From positions 4,030,001 to 4,094,000 of the forward strand of contig OY979719.1 of the NCBI GenBank assembly GCA_963855995.1: a stretch of DNA of 64,000 bases, in the 5' to 3' direction. The stretch is from Muricea muricata. Taxonomy: Eukaryota; Cnidaria; Anthozoa; Malacalcyonacea; Plexauridae. The position numbers were made by a program, and so were the translations under genes. This document shows positions 24,256-34,300 of this stretch, one piece after another; the first letter of the stretch is position 1; every line of letters begins with the position of its first letter. The notes beneath the pieces are model-generated. The model was not told where the DNA came from. It made no database searches and saw only the letters and a program-made list of their open reading frames with translations.

Positions 24256-25959
24256 CTAATGTTTCTTTGTCTTTTCTACAAGTTCATATTCCAGTTCAAG
24301 AATTCGAAATTCTAGGACTTCATTCACTTCTCGTAAATTTTGTTCGATATTCTCTTGTTTGGTGGCTCGCTCCTCCAGTTGATCTATCTGAGAGCGCAGC
24401 TTCTTCTTGTCCATTTCCAGCAACATGATCTTCCCTTCGAATTGTTTCTTCTCTCTCTTCCACAACGCTTCTTCGCTGGGCTGTTGCTTCAAACAAGAAT
24501 ATTGTGTTTTTGAAGGTCGGGATGTCTCTGCTTCGGGCTGTGGTGGCTTCGTGGTAGGCCCCCAAAGTTCCTGCTCCGCGTTGAAAGGTGGAATTTGCGA
24601 TGGCTTTGGGACTTTTTTTGTCTGTTCGTCGCCCCAGTGGACTTTTTTCTGCCCGGGTTTTTCATGAGTATTTTGATCACTTTCATCTGGCCCTTTACCC
24701 CAGTCCTTTCTTAGCTCATCCCGACTTTTCCCCAGTTGCACATCGCGATTCTCGCATCCTAACTCTTCGCGAATTGTTTGCAGAACCAATTCCAATTCGA
24801 CATTTTTTGCAATTTCAGTTGAACATTCTTCCTTTAGTACTTTCACTCTTTCTCTTTCCTCGATGAGTTTGTCCTCGTTGGATTTCAACGCAAATTTTAA
24901 TGATTTATTCTCGTCAGAAATCTCATCGACCTTTTGCTGTAAATTACGTCGTAGCTCTTCAAGGCAACACACTCGGTTGTCTAGCACCTCCTTCTCGCGT
25001 ATGTGTTTTAGCAGCTCTTCCTTTTGTTGAGCAAGCAGTGCTTCCGACTGTTCCCGACGTTCTTCCGAACGTTCCACGAAGGTAGATAGCTTCTCAACTT
25101 GCGTTCGGAGTCTGTCGATCTCCTTCTGCTGGCTGTCTGAGTAAGTATCAGTCTTGAGGTTGATGGTCAATGGCGTCAAATTATCTTTGTTGAATTTGTA
25201 CTGGTACGCTGCTACGCATTCCTTCTTATCATCTATGTTCACACGTTGATCCTCATAGTACACTTTCTTATCCTTCAATCCATTAATCTCCCATTTTCTG
25301 TTCGTCGTTTTCGTGTCACTCTGTCCCTTTTTATCCCCGAGGATCTCCTTGTATCTGTCATCGTTACAGCTCGTCTTGTCCACCAATTGTCCAGGATTGT
25401 CCCCAACGATCTTCGTCGTTTCGGTTAAAGAGACTTTCTGGTTATTCAATTCTCCGCTCAAATAGAAATACTTGCCCTCGAATGGGAAAATGGCGTTCTT
25501 TAACACGTTGAAATACGATTTTGTGACCGTTTTCTCCCTCGCCATTTCTGCGTTTCGTTCAAAAGCAGTTCCTAAGACTTCTCCGTTGTTTTTGACGACA
25601 TTTTCGCTGTTAGCTTTGCTAGAAAGCTCGCCAGCGCGGGTACAAAGGTTTGTGTTATCCTCCACATAGCATTCGGTATATTTGTCCGACGTTTCGCTGT
25701 TTTTATTAAGCCAATCAAAAACATCCACTCCAATATTGCGTTGCTGTTCCAATTCCAAGTTTGCAGTCATGTTACCTTTTTCGGAGTGAACTATCTCGAC
25801 CGTATTGTTGACATTTTTCGCCGAGAATTCTCCGCTTGTGGAGTAGCGTTTTCCGTTCTCGTTCGTCCGAAATGATTTGTTCCTCTTGATTTTAGAAATG
25901 GGAATTCTGCTTCCCAGTGATGGCTTTGTTTCATTACACGGTTTAGAGTAATGTAGCAT
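24256..25959 (-). CDS. Uncharacterised coiled-coil protein, 567 aa, single exon
   Basis: One uninterrupted ORF runs from ATG at 25959 to the stop at 24256. The N-terminus (about residues 1-40) is basic and Ser/Thr-rich (PISKIKRNKSFRTNENGK). Residues about 40-270 are polar and low in hydrophobics. Residues about 275-400 form a long heptad-patterned coiled coil (EIDRLRTQVEKLSTFVERSEE onward), then a Pro-rich linker (KVPKPSQIPPFNAEQELWGP). A second coil (QFEGKIMLLEMDKKKLRSQI to the end) finishes the protein. No enzymatic motif or membrane segment is seen. It lacks introns while every neighbour has them, so it may be a retrogene, a lineage-specific gene, or the large exon of a gene whose small exons I cannot see. 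Family unknown. Confidence 0.65.
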   Translation of the reverse strand: MLHYSKPCNETKPSLGSRIPISKIKRNKSFRTNENGKRYSTSGEFSAKNVNNTVEIVHSEKGNMTANLELEQQRNIGVDVFDWLNKNSETSDKYTECYVEDNTNLCTRAGELSSKANSENVVKNNGEVLGTAFERNAEMAREKTVTKSYFNVLKNAIFPFEGKYFYLSGELNNQKVSLTETTKIVGDNPGQLVDKTSCNDDRYKEILGDKKGQSDTKTTNRKWEINGLKDKKVYYEDQRVNIDDKKECVAAYQYKFNKDNLTPLTINLKTDTYSDSQQKEIDRLRTQVEKLSTFVERSEERREQSEALLAQQKEELLKHIREKEVLDNRVCCLEELRRNLQQKVDEISDENKSLKFALKSNEDKLIEERERVKVLKEECSTEIAKNVELELVLQTIREELGCENRDVQLGKSRDELRKDWGKGPDESDQNTHEKPGQKKVHWGDEQTKKVPKPSQIPPFNAEQELWGPTTKPPQPEAETSRPSKTQYSCLKQQPSEEALWKREKKQFEGKIMLLEMDKKKLRSQIDQLEERATKQENIEQNLREVNEVLEFRILELEYELVEKTKKH

Positions 25960-28831
25960 ATTGTTCGACTATGCGTCCAGTCCTAAAAAAGGACAGTAGA
26001 TCGATATACGTTAGAAACGGAGGCATATCACAATATTGCAAACACTTACAGCCCCAGAAAATACTCAGCTTGTATACAAGAGCTATTCGAAGGATTCCTC
26101 TAGACGACCTCTTGGCATTTCTTATTTTTTTATTCTTTTTGTGCTTGTGTAATGTTATATCGATCCGATATCAGTTCGGTTTTGAAAAACAGCTGTTTTG
26201 ACCGCATTCTAATTACCTTTGATTCATGTAGGTACTCTTATTAATATCTATAGATACAGCGGAATAGATCAGTTTATATCGCTTTTTTTCGAATGTAATA
26301 ATGGATGTAGACCTTGAACAGCCTCGCTGTTAAAAGTAAAATTTGGGGTCTATACTATAAGGGTTTTCCAAACGCTATTAACACGAAACAAGCGTGCGCC
26401 TCATTAATGTAGTTATATTCTCGTCTTCTTTGTCTAATGAGAGATTATTATGTGGTAAGGGGAATTAGATATAGACGCTATGACGGCTTTGAATAAAGAG
26501 AAACCTAGCTTAATCATTCTGACAATGAAAGATTCACAGATTTGGGGTGTGTTAGCTGCGCTTGGTAGGAATTTATGTAAATGTGTACATGGATCTCTTA
26601 GGATGGCAGTTTGTATCTTTGGCAAGAATCGCTGTATTTACGGATAAAATACGATCACTTTGTTTCTGAAAATAAGTTGAAGTACAGAGAAATCGGATCG
26701 ATCAAATCATGGGTGGGATTTTGTGTGGATGGGAGGGGAGGGGGTAGGAAAGTTATAAGGCAGTACGTCAGCCCATGCATGCGAGCCACAATAGGAACAG
26801 TTTATAAAGCTTAGTCCATTGTCCAGCCATGTGCAAAGCTTCTGCGACTTATCTTTATCCCTACACTTAACTAAAATTCCTTAAATCCTTTCCTCTTGCA
26901 CGTGTTCGCCCGACTAGTCTTTGTGCGCTGTCTATTTTTAGAGAGCTTTTAGAATTAGGATTTTCTGTGCGACCATGGGTGGTCAATGTTGTTGCACTAG
27001 CGGCTAGTTGCGAAACAGCAACTAGAATATTTATGGCGCTTATATGCAACATATTGAAGTGTCTCTAATAAAAACACTCTTACACTGTTTAGCAACGAGT
27101 GTAACTGTTCAAAACAGCGATTTCGGCGAGATTAGTGTAAATTTGACCTTTGTACAGCCTTCTAGGATCTAGGTTTAGCAGTGATTTACTTTTGAACATT
27201 CGACTTAGAAATCGCATTCGCGACCTAGTTTTCAAATTATTATATAGCAAAATAGATTTATATTTTTTTTAACTATTATGTCGTGCTCTCTTGCCATGAA
27301 CTAATTCGTAAACAAATGCATTAAGTTTTGTATGCATAAAATATTGTGTTTAAAAATATTCGTATTCTAAATTATATTATTGATAATTAGCACTGTTATT
27401 TAAGGAAAATAGATACTTTTTTTACCTCGCTGAAAAGAAATAGTTTCCGCTCTTTGTCCCAACGATTTCTCTTCAGAAATAGCAGGCTTGCTCATATTGT
27501 ATCAATGTAGCATTCTCGCACGACCTGTTACACACTATGAAGTCATAAACACAACGATAGGCCTTGACACAAGAACACCGGACAAGAGAACAAACGCATG
27601 AATGGCTAACATCTACACTTCATGCCCCATTTTAGCTTTATAGTCAAACAAAATATAGGAATGCTGTGGTAGGGGATGAAAGTGCTGGAAAATGTGATGA
27701 TGTATATCGGCCTGTATGCGATTTCATCAGCTGCAGGAGTAGATAAATGTTCTGGCGTGTTTTATGGATATCTTTAGAGCTGTCTGAAAAGTCACCGTTG
27801 GTTGAGCATCAGACCAAACAGACTGTCAAACCGTGCAGTCCTGTCAATAAAAAACTCTTTGCTTCACCAAAGTCTTGCGTCAAGACAAAGTGACCTTTAC
27901 TCAGGTGGCTGAACTTCGTGTAGTACTTACTAGTCTTTACGTGATTTTAACTGTTCGCTGTGGAGGTCCGGGAAGAGAGATTAAGGCCTAGTTGTTATTT
28001 GGTCGTAACTGTTGTTGCAAAGTTATTCTCGACGATGTGGTTTATTTTGGTCTACCTTTTATTTTTTAGGCAACGTTCAAATTAGTCAAATTAAGTGTAG
28101 ATCGGCGCACTTATATTCTTACTATCACTTCGGTCACTTTGATATATTCACGACAAAATTGACATGCAGTCCTAGACATGCAGTAGGGGTCATGTGTGTT
28201 GCCACAGTTTGGTGAAAACGTGAGTAGAATTGAAAAGCGGACTATCTGTACTTGGAGTTTCTGTGACGCAGGCCGACACAGCAACAACCTTTGAGATTTT
28301 GAATATGACATTCGTCGGTCCTTGACTGACGTAAGCAAGTCAACGCTCTGTCGAAAGTCGTACGTGAAGTTTTTTGCGGCTTCCCACCCACATACAGAGA
28401 CGGTTGATAACATAACATGTGCTGTAATTAGAATAAAAACGTTTGAAAGAACTGGTGTATTAGAAATTAGTATCACGAATGTTATAGGATGGTTGTTGGT
28501 ACGAGGACGCATAGGTTGATGCCATCGAGTACTAAGAAGCCTCGAAGAGGAGTCGTTTTGAAATTGAACATAGTCAATGAAGTCTTTGATCAATTGATTT
28601 TAATGTTTACATTCCGAACTCTCCGATCAATTGATTTTAATGTTGACAGAGTAATGTTTTGATCCAAAATGGGTTGCTTGCAGAAGTCAGGAATGATATT
28701 GGTCAACTATACTCATTAAATCCCATGCAGATCTCGGATATATTTATATAGCTTTTTATTATAAAACGATTACCTCTAGTTATTTACAATTTTACAAGCT
28801 AATATCGGTATAGCATTGACACAACAACCTC
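25960..28831. other. Intergenic, no gene seen
   Basis: Short open frames exist but none shows domain similarity or paired splice sites. The stretch is AT-rich and contains the small inverted-repeat element listed at 27988. Confidence 0.5.
27988..28167. mobile_element. About 180-bp MITE, copy 1 (degraded)
   Basis: This is similar along its length to 55599-55773. Shared blocks are ATTCTCGACGATGTG, AAATTAAGTGTAGATCGGCG and TCGGTCACTTTGATAT. The left end (CTAGTTGTTATTTGGTCGT) matches the other copy's TIR. The right end has decayed. Confidence 0.7.
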
Positions 28832-29600
28832 TTAATCTAGTTTTATAGAAAACGACACGCCACAAGAACAACCCATTTCTGCCCGTGGATTCTTGACAAC
28901 TCGAAAAGACGACCGTATTAGTTCTTCACTGTAGTCAATTTCTGAACCTTTCAGTATATCCAGCGACATTTCATCTACAACAACCTTGGCACCGTCGCGT
29001 TCAAATACTCTGAAAAATATATTGTGAAGTTGAAAAAAAAATTAGTCCTACAAATTGATTGCTTATCCAAACAATGGATGCCTGCGCCAAATGATTCCAT
29101 CCTGTGCTTGCCGTTTTTTCTATAACCCCCCGTCGGAGTGTTCCTTTCCGTAGGAGTTGTTCCACACGGGGGAAGGATGGGGGGAGAGGAAAGGAGGGCA
29201 ATTTAACTGCAAAACATCGTTAACTTAACTAACTTGTCGTCATCTTGCATCTTTTCATCCACCTCAAATTTGTACTGAAACCCAGAACAGCCTCCACCCT
29301 CTACCAGCACACGAAGAAATTTGTCTGTGACACCAATCTTGTGTAGTTGCTAAAATATAATAACACAATGCAATACAAACACAGTATGTCAGAAATTAGT
29401 TGATCTTTTCAGAAGCACAAGTTACCAACCTTAACACAATTATCACTAAGACTTAACCCTTGTTCTTGTTCTTGTTCAGCATTCGTAACAGTACTTTGAT
29501 GTAAGAGGCCATAATAGTGTTTAAAACCGGTGGATTTGGTACAAAATAGTGATAAAACTGTAGGACGAAATAATTTCGAACTCGTAATTTTCGTCGCCAT
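28832..29600 (-). CDS. ISCA2: Iron-sulfur cluster assembly 2, mitochondrial
   Basis: ISCA2 is an A-type scaffold acting with ISCA1 and IBA57 in late mitochondrial [4Fe-4S] assembly, needed for aconitase and lipoyl synthase. Three exons, 29600-29430, 29349-29234 and 29009-28832, join in phase to 154 aa, the same length as the human protein. The N-terminus [19 protein letters not shown] is a basic presequence. The HesB/IscA core begins [16 protein letters not shown]. The three ligand cysteines are present: one in [13 protein letters not shown] and two in [11 protein letters not shown] near the C-terminus. An in-frame TTG-initiated extension upstream is possible but the ATG at 29600 fits the family. 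A hAT MITE sits about 65 bp upstream of the start codon, in the 5' UTR or promoter. Confidence 0.96.
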
Positions 29601-29665
29601 ATTGTTCTCCCCAGTCTCCGCACTTTGTCTGTCTGTGCTTCCATGTTAGTAGGAGAAATTTTAAC

Positions 29666-30082
29666 TAGTGGTGGGCGATATTGGGATTTTTCAGTCGATT
29701 CGATATTCGATAATTTTTCACCGATATTTTCGATATCGATATTATTAAAGTTAATAATTAACTCTTACAAAAGTAATAAATGATGGATTTGAAGTAAACT
29801 ACACCAGAAAACAGAATTTCCAATTATTAACATTAACAAAAATATCTATAGCCCTCGTAAGTAAATCATAGTGCATGGTATTGTTCACTAGACCTCCAAA
29901 TATTCACTCGATGTTTCTATTTAAGAAAGGAATATGTTAACATTCTCTGGTTTTATGCGGTTTAGTGTGTCATGTAAATAATATCGAATTCATCGATATT
30001 GAAAATAATATCGATACTGAACGAGGATTAAATTTTGAATATCGACAATATCGATATTTTTTCGATATATCGCCCACCACTA
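29666..30082. mobile_element. hAT-type MITE (417 bp) with 8-bp target-site duplication
   Basis: The ends are TAGTGGTGGGCGATAT and its inverse ATATCGCCCACCACTA. The 8-mer ATTTTAAC flanks both sides (29658-29665 and 30083-30090). An 8-bp duplication and TAGxGGTGGGC-like termini are characteristic of hAT elements. Subterminal regions are rich in ATATCGAT and GATATCG words, which look like transposase-binding repeats. There is no transposase, so it is non-autonomous. The intact duplication indicates a fairly recent insertion just upstream of ISCA2. Confidence 0.93.
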
Positions 30083-30719
30083 ATTTTAACTTTGAGTTAT
30101 TTTCCGACAACAATCTAATCACAATGTTGTATTGTTGTGTTAGTTTATTTATCTTTCTCATTTCTTTTTGTTAATGACGCATGTGAATTGTGGTATTTAA
30201 GTAATGTCGTAAACATAACTCGTTTATATCAATCCAGCACTGAACAGTACTTGGTTCGACAATGATATGTGATGAACATATGTGAAATATTGGGGGGGGG
30301 GGGGGGGCTTTGGTTTGTCTATGCTCTAGGTCCTGTAGCGTAATCATCTCGACGATTTAGTCCTGTTATGTAAATATTTCCGTGTACCTACCGTGTCAGT
30401 TTAGGTTTATTATTGCAAAGCTTTCGATCCGCAAGCTCGAATATCTTCATCAGTCCTAATCATTGAATGTAAACGCCTTTTTCAACACTTGCTAGAGAAT
30501 CTCTAAAAGTAAGCTTTTCTCAAAAGTAAGCCCTCTCTGTAACCTAATGGCAACTGAAACTCTCTAAACCATATGTATACCATAATGGATTTAAACTTGG
30601 CCGATGCAATAAACTCGAAAGTAGGCGCCCCTCGATAGTAAGCGCTCCTTGAGGCTTTTACTCGAAAGTAAGCAGAGCGCTAACTTTTAAGACTCTACGG
30701 AATTGATGAAAACTTGTAC

Positions 30720-31130
30720 AAAGAACGTAATGCAAAGTGCATCCGCAATTGTGTCACAAACATCTCAACAATTAGCATAAATCTTACTTTACTACTTTTG
30801 GCGACAATTTAAAAATGCCATGTCGTCCATATCGTGCTTTAGGTGCTTTGTGTGGCAACGTGGTCGCCATCTCAAGTTCCTGGAGTTCAAAAAAAGAATA
30901 ACTTTTTGCCTTCGTAGAAAGCTTTTGGAAAAGATGCCTCACATATAACTAAAAGTGTTACGAGAGATTTGTGTCATGCTGCATTTTAGCTAGATTTGTA
31001 CTTGATTACTCAACTATGCAATGCTTTCTGAAACTGTAATTTAACACTGAATGTAATAAGAACTCTGATTCATTATTCTTTATTGATGAAAGGATTAACT
31101 CGATCAATCATGTCTTGGCAGATTCCATTT
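30720..31130 (-). pseudogene. Relic of two-pore channel exon 2 with flanking intron, downstream of the gene
   Basis: About 410 bp here match 37610-38035 in the same orientation. It includes a copy of TPC exon 2 at 30879-30788 with intact AG acceptor and GT donor. The copy reads ELEMATTLPHKAPKARYGRHG and so on, in the same phase as the functional exon but with three extra codons and several replacements. It lies 3' of the channel's last exon (31361), so it cannot serve that gene. No further channel exons were found at lower coordinates. It is either a relic of a tandem duplicate or the 5' end of a truncated second copy. Confidence 0.8.
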
Positions 31131-31360
31131 CAGAACTTTTTTGAGGGGGGGGTGTCATTGACAACGGTACTTGTTAAAATTGTAACTTATTTCATAAATA
31201 GTGATATACAATCTTTTTTTAAAAAATTTGTTGTAAAACTGTTTACAAACGTCGCGTTCATTATTCTGGATTTGGATGTCAAATTCAAATTATTATATTA
31301 TACAAAATTAACATTGTTATGGAAGTGGATGTCAAATTTCTCTTTCTTTTTGAAATCATT

Positions 31361-34300
31361 CTACCCAATAGTATCAAAAGTCATTTTCTTCCAGTCCACT
31401 TCGACTGGCTCTAGTTCTTCAATTTCATTCAACGTTTCAGGACCCATATCTTCCGATCCAATCTCATCTTCAAACATTTGTTGGAGTAAATTTTCTGCAG
31501 TCTTTATTTGATTCTCTACCAAACGGTAGCGTCTCTCTTCATTCATAGCGTATTCCTGCACTGTCATTTGACTTTGTGTTCGATTAAGATCGCCATTGCC
31601 CATTTCTATATCTAAATCTCCACTCAGAGTTGTTCCAGTGCGGCTGCGTTCTGTAATTGGCGTCCTGAAGGAGAATTAAAGAGAGCATAGAAGTGATTAA
31701 GTTGCAATAGCGAAAATTGGAGGATGACCCAGGCAGTGCATTCGAAAGTACACCAAAGGTATAAATTATTTCAGTACCTGAAACGAAAAAGGCCCTCAGT
31801 AAGGCCCTCTATTTGTAATGGCCCTCTATTTGTAATGACTTACTGACTTTCAGGTAGTGAAAGGATCTATCTATACCTTTCGTGTAAATATCTATATTTA
31901 CTTCACACACAATTAAAGCTCTAGATCTATCTATGCTCGGCCCAGATCTATCTTGGATGAAATGGAAAGATATTGTCAAAAGAGATATTGAATATAAACA
32001 AGGAGGATGCTACGATGGAAAAATGAGGTTGACGAAGTTAATATGATGGCAATTCTGCTTACATTCCAATGCCAACTTTTTTTTCTTGAATGACTTTCTC
32101 AAGTTCAGACTCAAACTTTCCAGAGGAAAACGTGTACTGAAGCATGAATGCCTCGAGAACGAACGCCACGAATATGCTGCATGAATAAAAAACACGTTTC
32201 GTTCAGTGTTTGGTTGATAAAATACAACAGTTTTTGGTAATATCAATGTCTACTTACTTTAAAACTAGTATTACGCAAGTGAGATGGAATGAGACGAAGT
32301 ACAGTCTAGCAGCCTTGCTGGTCACCAGCACAAAACCTTGAGTGAGAACTGAGCGATGTTAAGGATTCATCTAAGCAAACCTTGCTGCGGTAACACGCAC
32401 GAGCAGCGAGGCAAAACCTGTTGGAAATTTTGTGATGTGATAGCTAATGTATTACGAATGCATAATTGATTCTCATACTATGTAGGGTCTTTTCGATGTG
32501 ACTCGAACGGTTTTCCTCATATAAGAAGAGTATAAGTCAATTTTCAGCCGAATGTCGTTGGTTTCCATTGGGTTCTCCGATTTCCTCCCACAGTCTCTTT
32601 CCTCCCACAGGGAAACTTAACAATATGAGTTTGGTTTTACGGGTCCACAGTAAATGGCATATGTTGTTGTGATAGCCCTGCCTTCGTGCGGAAGCTTATA
32701 TATAAAGTATAATAAAACAAAAACGAAATAGCATCTGCTTCGGGATTGTCTGATTATAAAACTGTGAAGAGATAGAAATGATGCTTTCAAAAGGATACTG
32801 TGCCATTGATTAACGACCAACAAGTCAAATAAAATTTTAAAAGATTTCAAAATATTGTTGAAATTATCCCCACAGTAGTGTTCGTTATAATATTCGGAAT
32901 TCCTTAACTTCACATCTCCGCAGAATGATTCCGTTTCATTCGCTGTTCCATTTGGATAGCCAAGCATTTTAATTCTGCTTTGAAATAATTCCATACCAAG
33001 TATAGCGTACGCATAAAACAAGATCTGCAAGAGAACACAATTGAATTGAACAAAAAATAAACTAATCCCTCGGATTTCTTTCTTCAATTTTTTTTCTTAT
33101 CTGAGTCTGTTTTCAGAACTAGCTTTTCAGGCAAAAAGACACGAGAAAGAGATTGCTTACAAACACAACTCCTCCGTATATTGCTATTGACGGTCCTATC
33201 TGCATAACTGTATTCACTACAACTTTGAACCTTGAAATTAGAAACGAAAAATGAGTACTTTTTGTGGTTATGATCGATAATCCGTGTCTACTTTGACATG
33301 GTTTTAAGAACTCAGGTTCGTTACCTTTCAATTGCCCCAATGACTTTAATCATTCGTAAGACTCGAATGATCATTAGGAAGTCCACTGCAGCTTGACTTG
33401 CTGTTACTAAAAATAAAGATACGTTCGGTTCAGTAAATCACAACAACAAAGTCCAGAGTGGATGTAAAACAGACGAAAATCAAACAAAGATTAAGTTACT
33501 TCATGATTTCACAACTTGCACGGTCGCACCTGAATCTAAGACCAATTCAACAATAAATGCAATGGTCGCCCCTTCAATAACGATAAAGTCGAACCTAGAG
33601 TTGTCAAAAAAATTAGAGAAAAGAAGATTATGCCTTCGACTGATTGCCGTTCTTTTTAGGGTGAACTGGCAACGGTGCATGGAAACATAAGATGGTTGTC
33701 CAATACTATTTCAGAACCATCCTCTGAGATATGAGTTCGAATCCCGCTCGAGACAACGAATTTTTCGTTGTTCTCTGCAGTATCAGATTAATATGAATCT
33801 AGTTTCATCCAATACTGTCAAAAGTATACGGATCGTGAATGTGATAAATTTCTCCTACGATCCTTGCAGTTTGTATGGGTCGTAAAATGACTTCACGGAT
33901 CGTACAAGCCGTACGGTTCGTGAAAATGACTCACGGAGCGTGAATCAGTTTGTTAATCAGTGACTGAGTCAGTTAGTGGTTAAGAGAGGCTCAGAAAAAT
34001 TCGTCGATTTGTACGGATCGTACGGACCGTACGAACTGAAAAGTGACTTCACGGATCGTATCAACCGAACAGTTCGTGAAAATCAATTGTCAATCCGGCG
34101 CTGAATGAAATCGGTGAATTTCACCCCACAAGCGTTCGCCTCACGATCTGTGACGGACTGTGAATTGACTCACGATCCGTACGAACTATTGGCATATCTT
34201 GCTGACTAAAGCAACGCTTTACGCGACAACCTACAGCGCTGACAAATAGATACGGACCGTATGTTCACGCTTCGCAACAGTTTGTCGAATCGTGAAGTAG

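Noticed and set aside
28111-28593. 160-codon minus-strand ORF in the intergenic region
   Set aside because: It overlaps a MITE, has no domain, and its frame is shared by unrelated MITE sequence.
30960-31130. Direct repeat flanking the TPC gene (30720-31130 and 37610-38035) as LTRs
   Set aside because: One copy contains a functional TPC exon with its introns and the DNA between is the channel gene itself, so this is a local duplication, not an LTR element.
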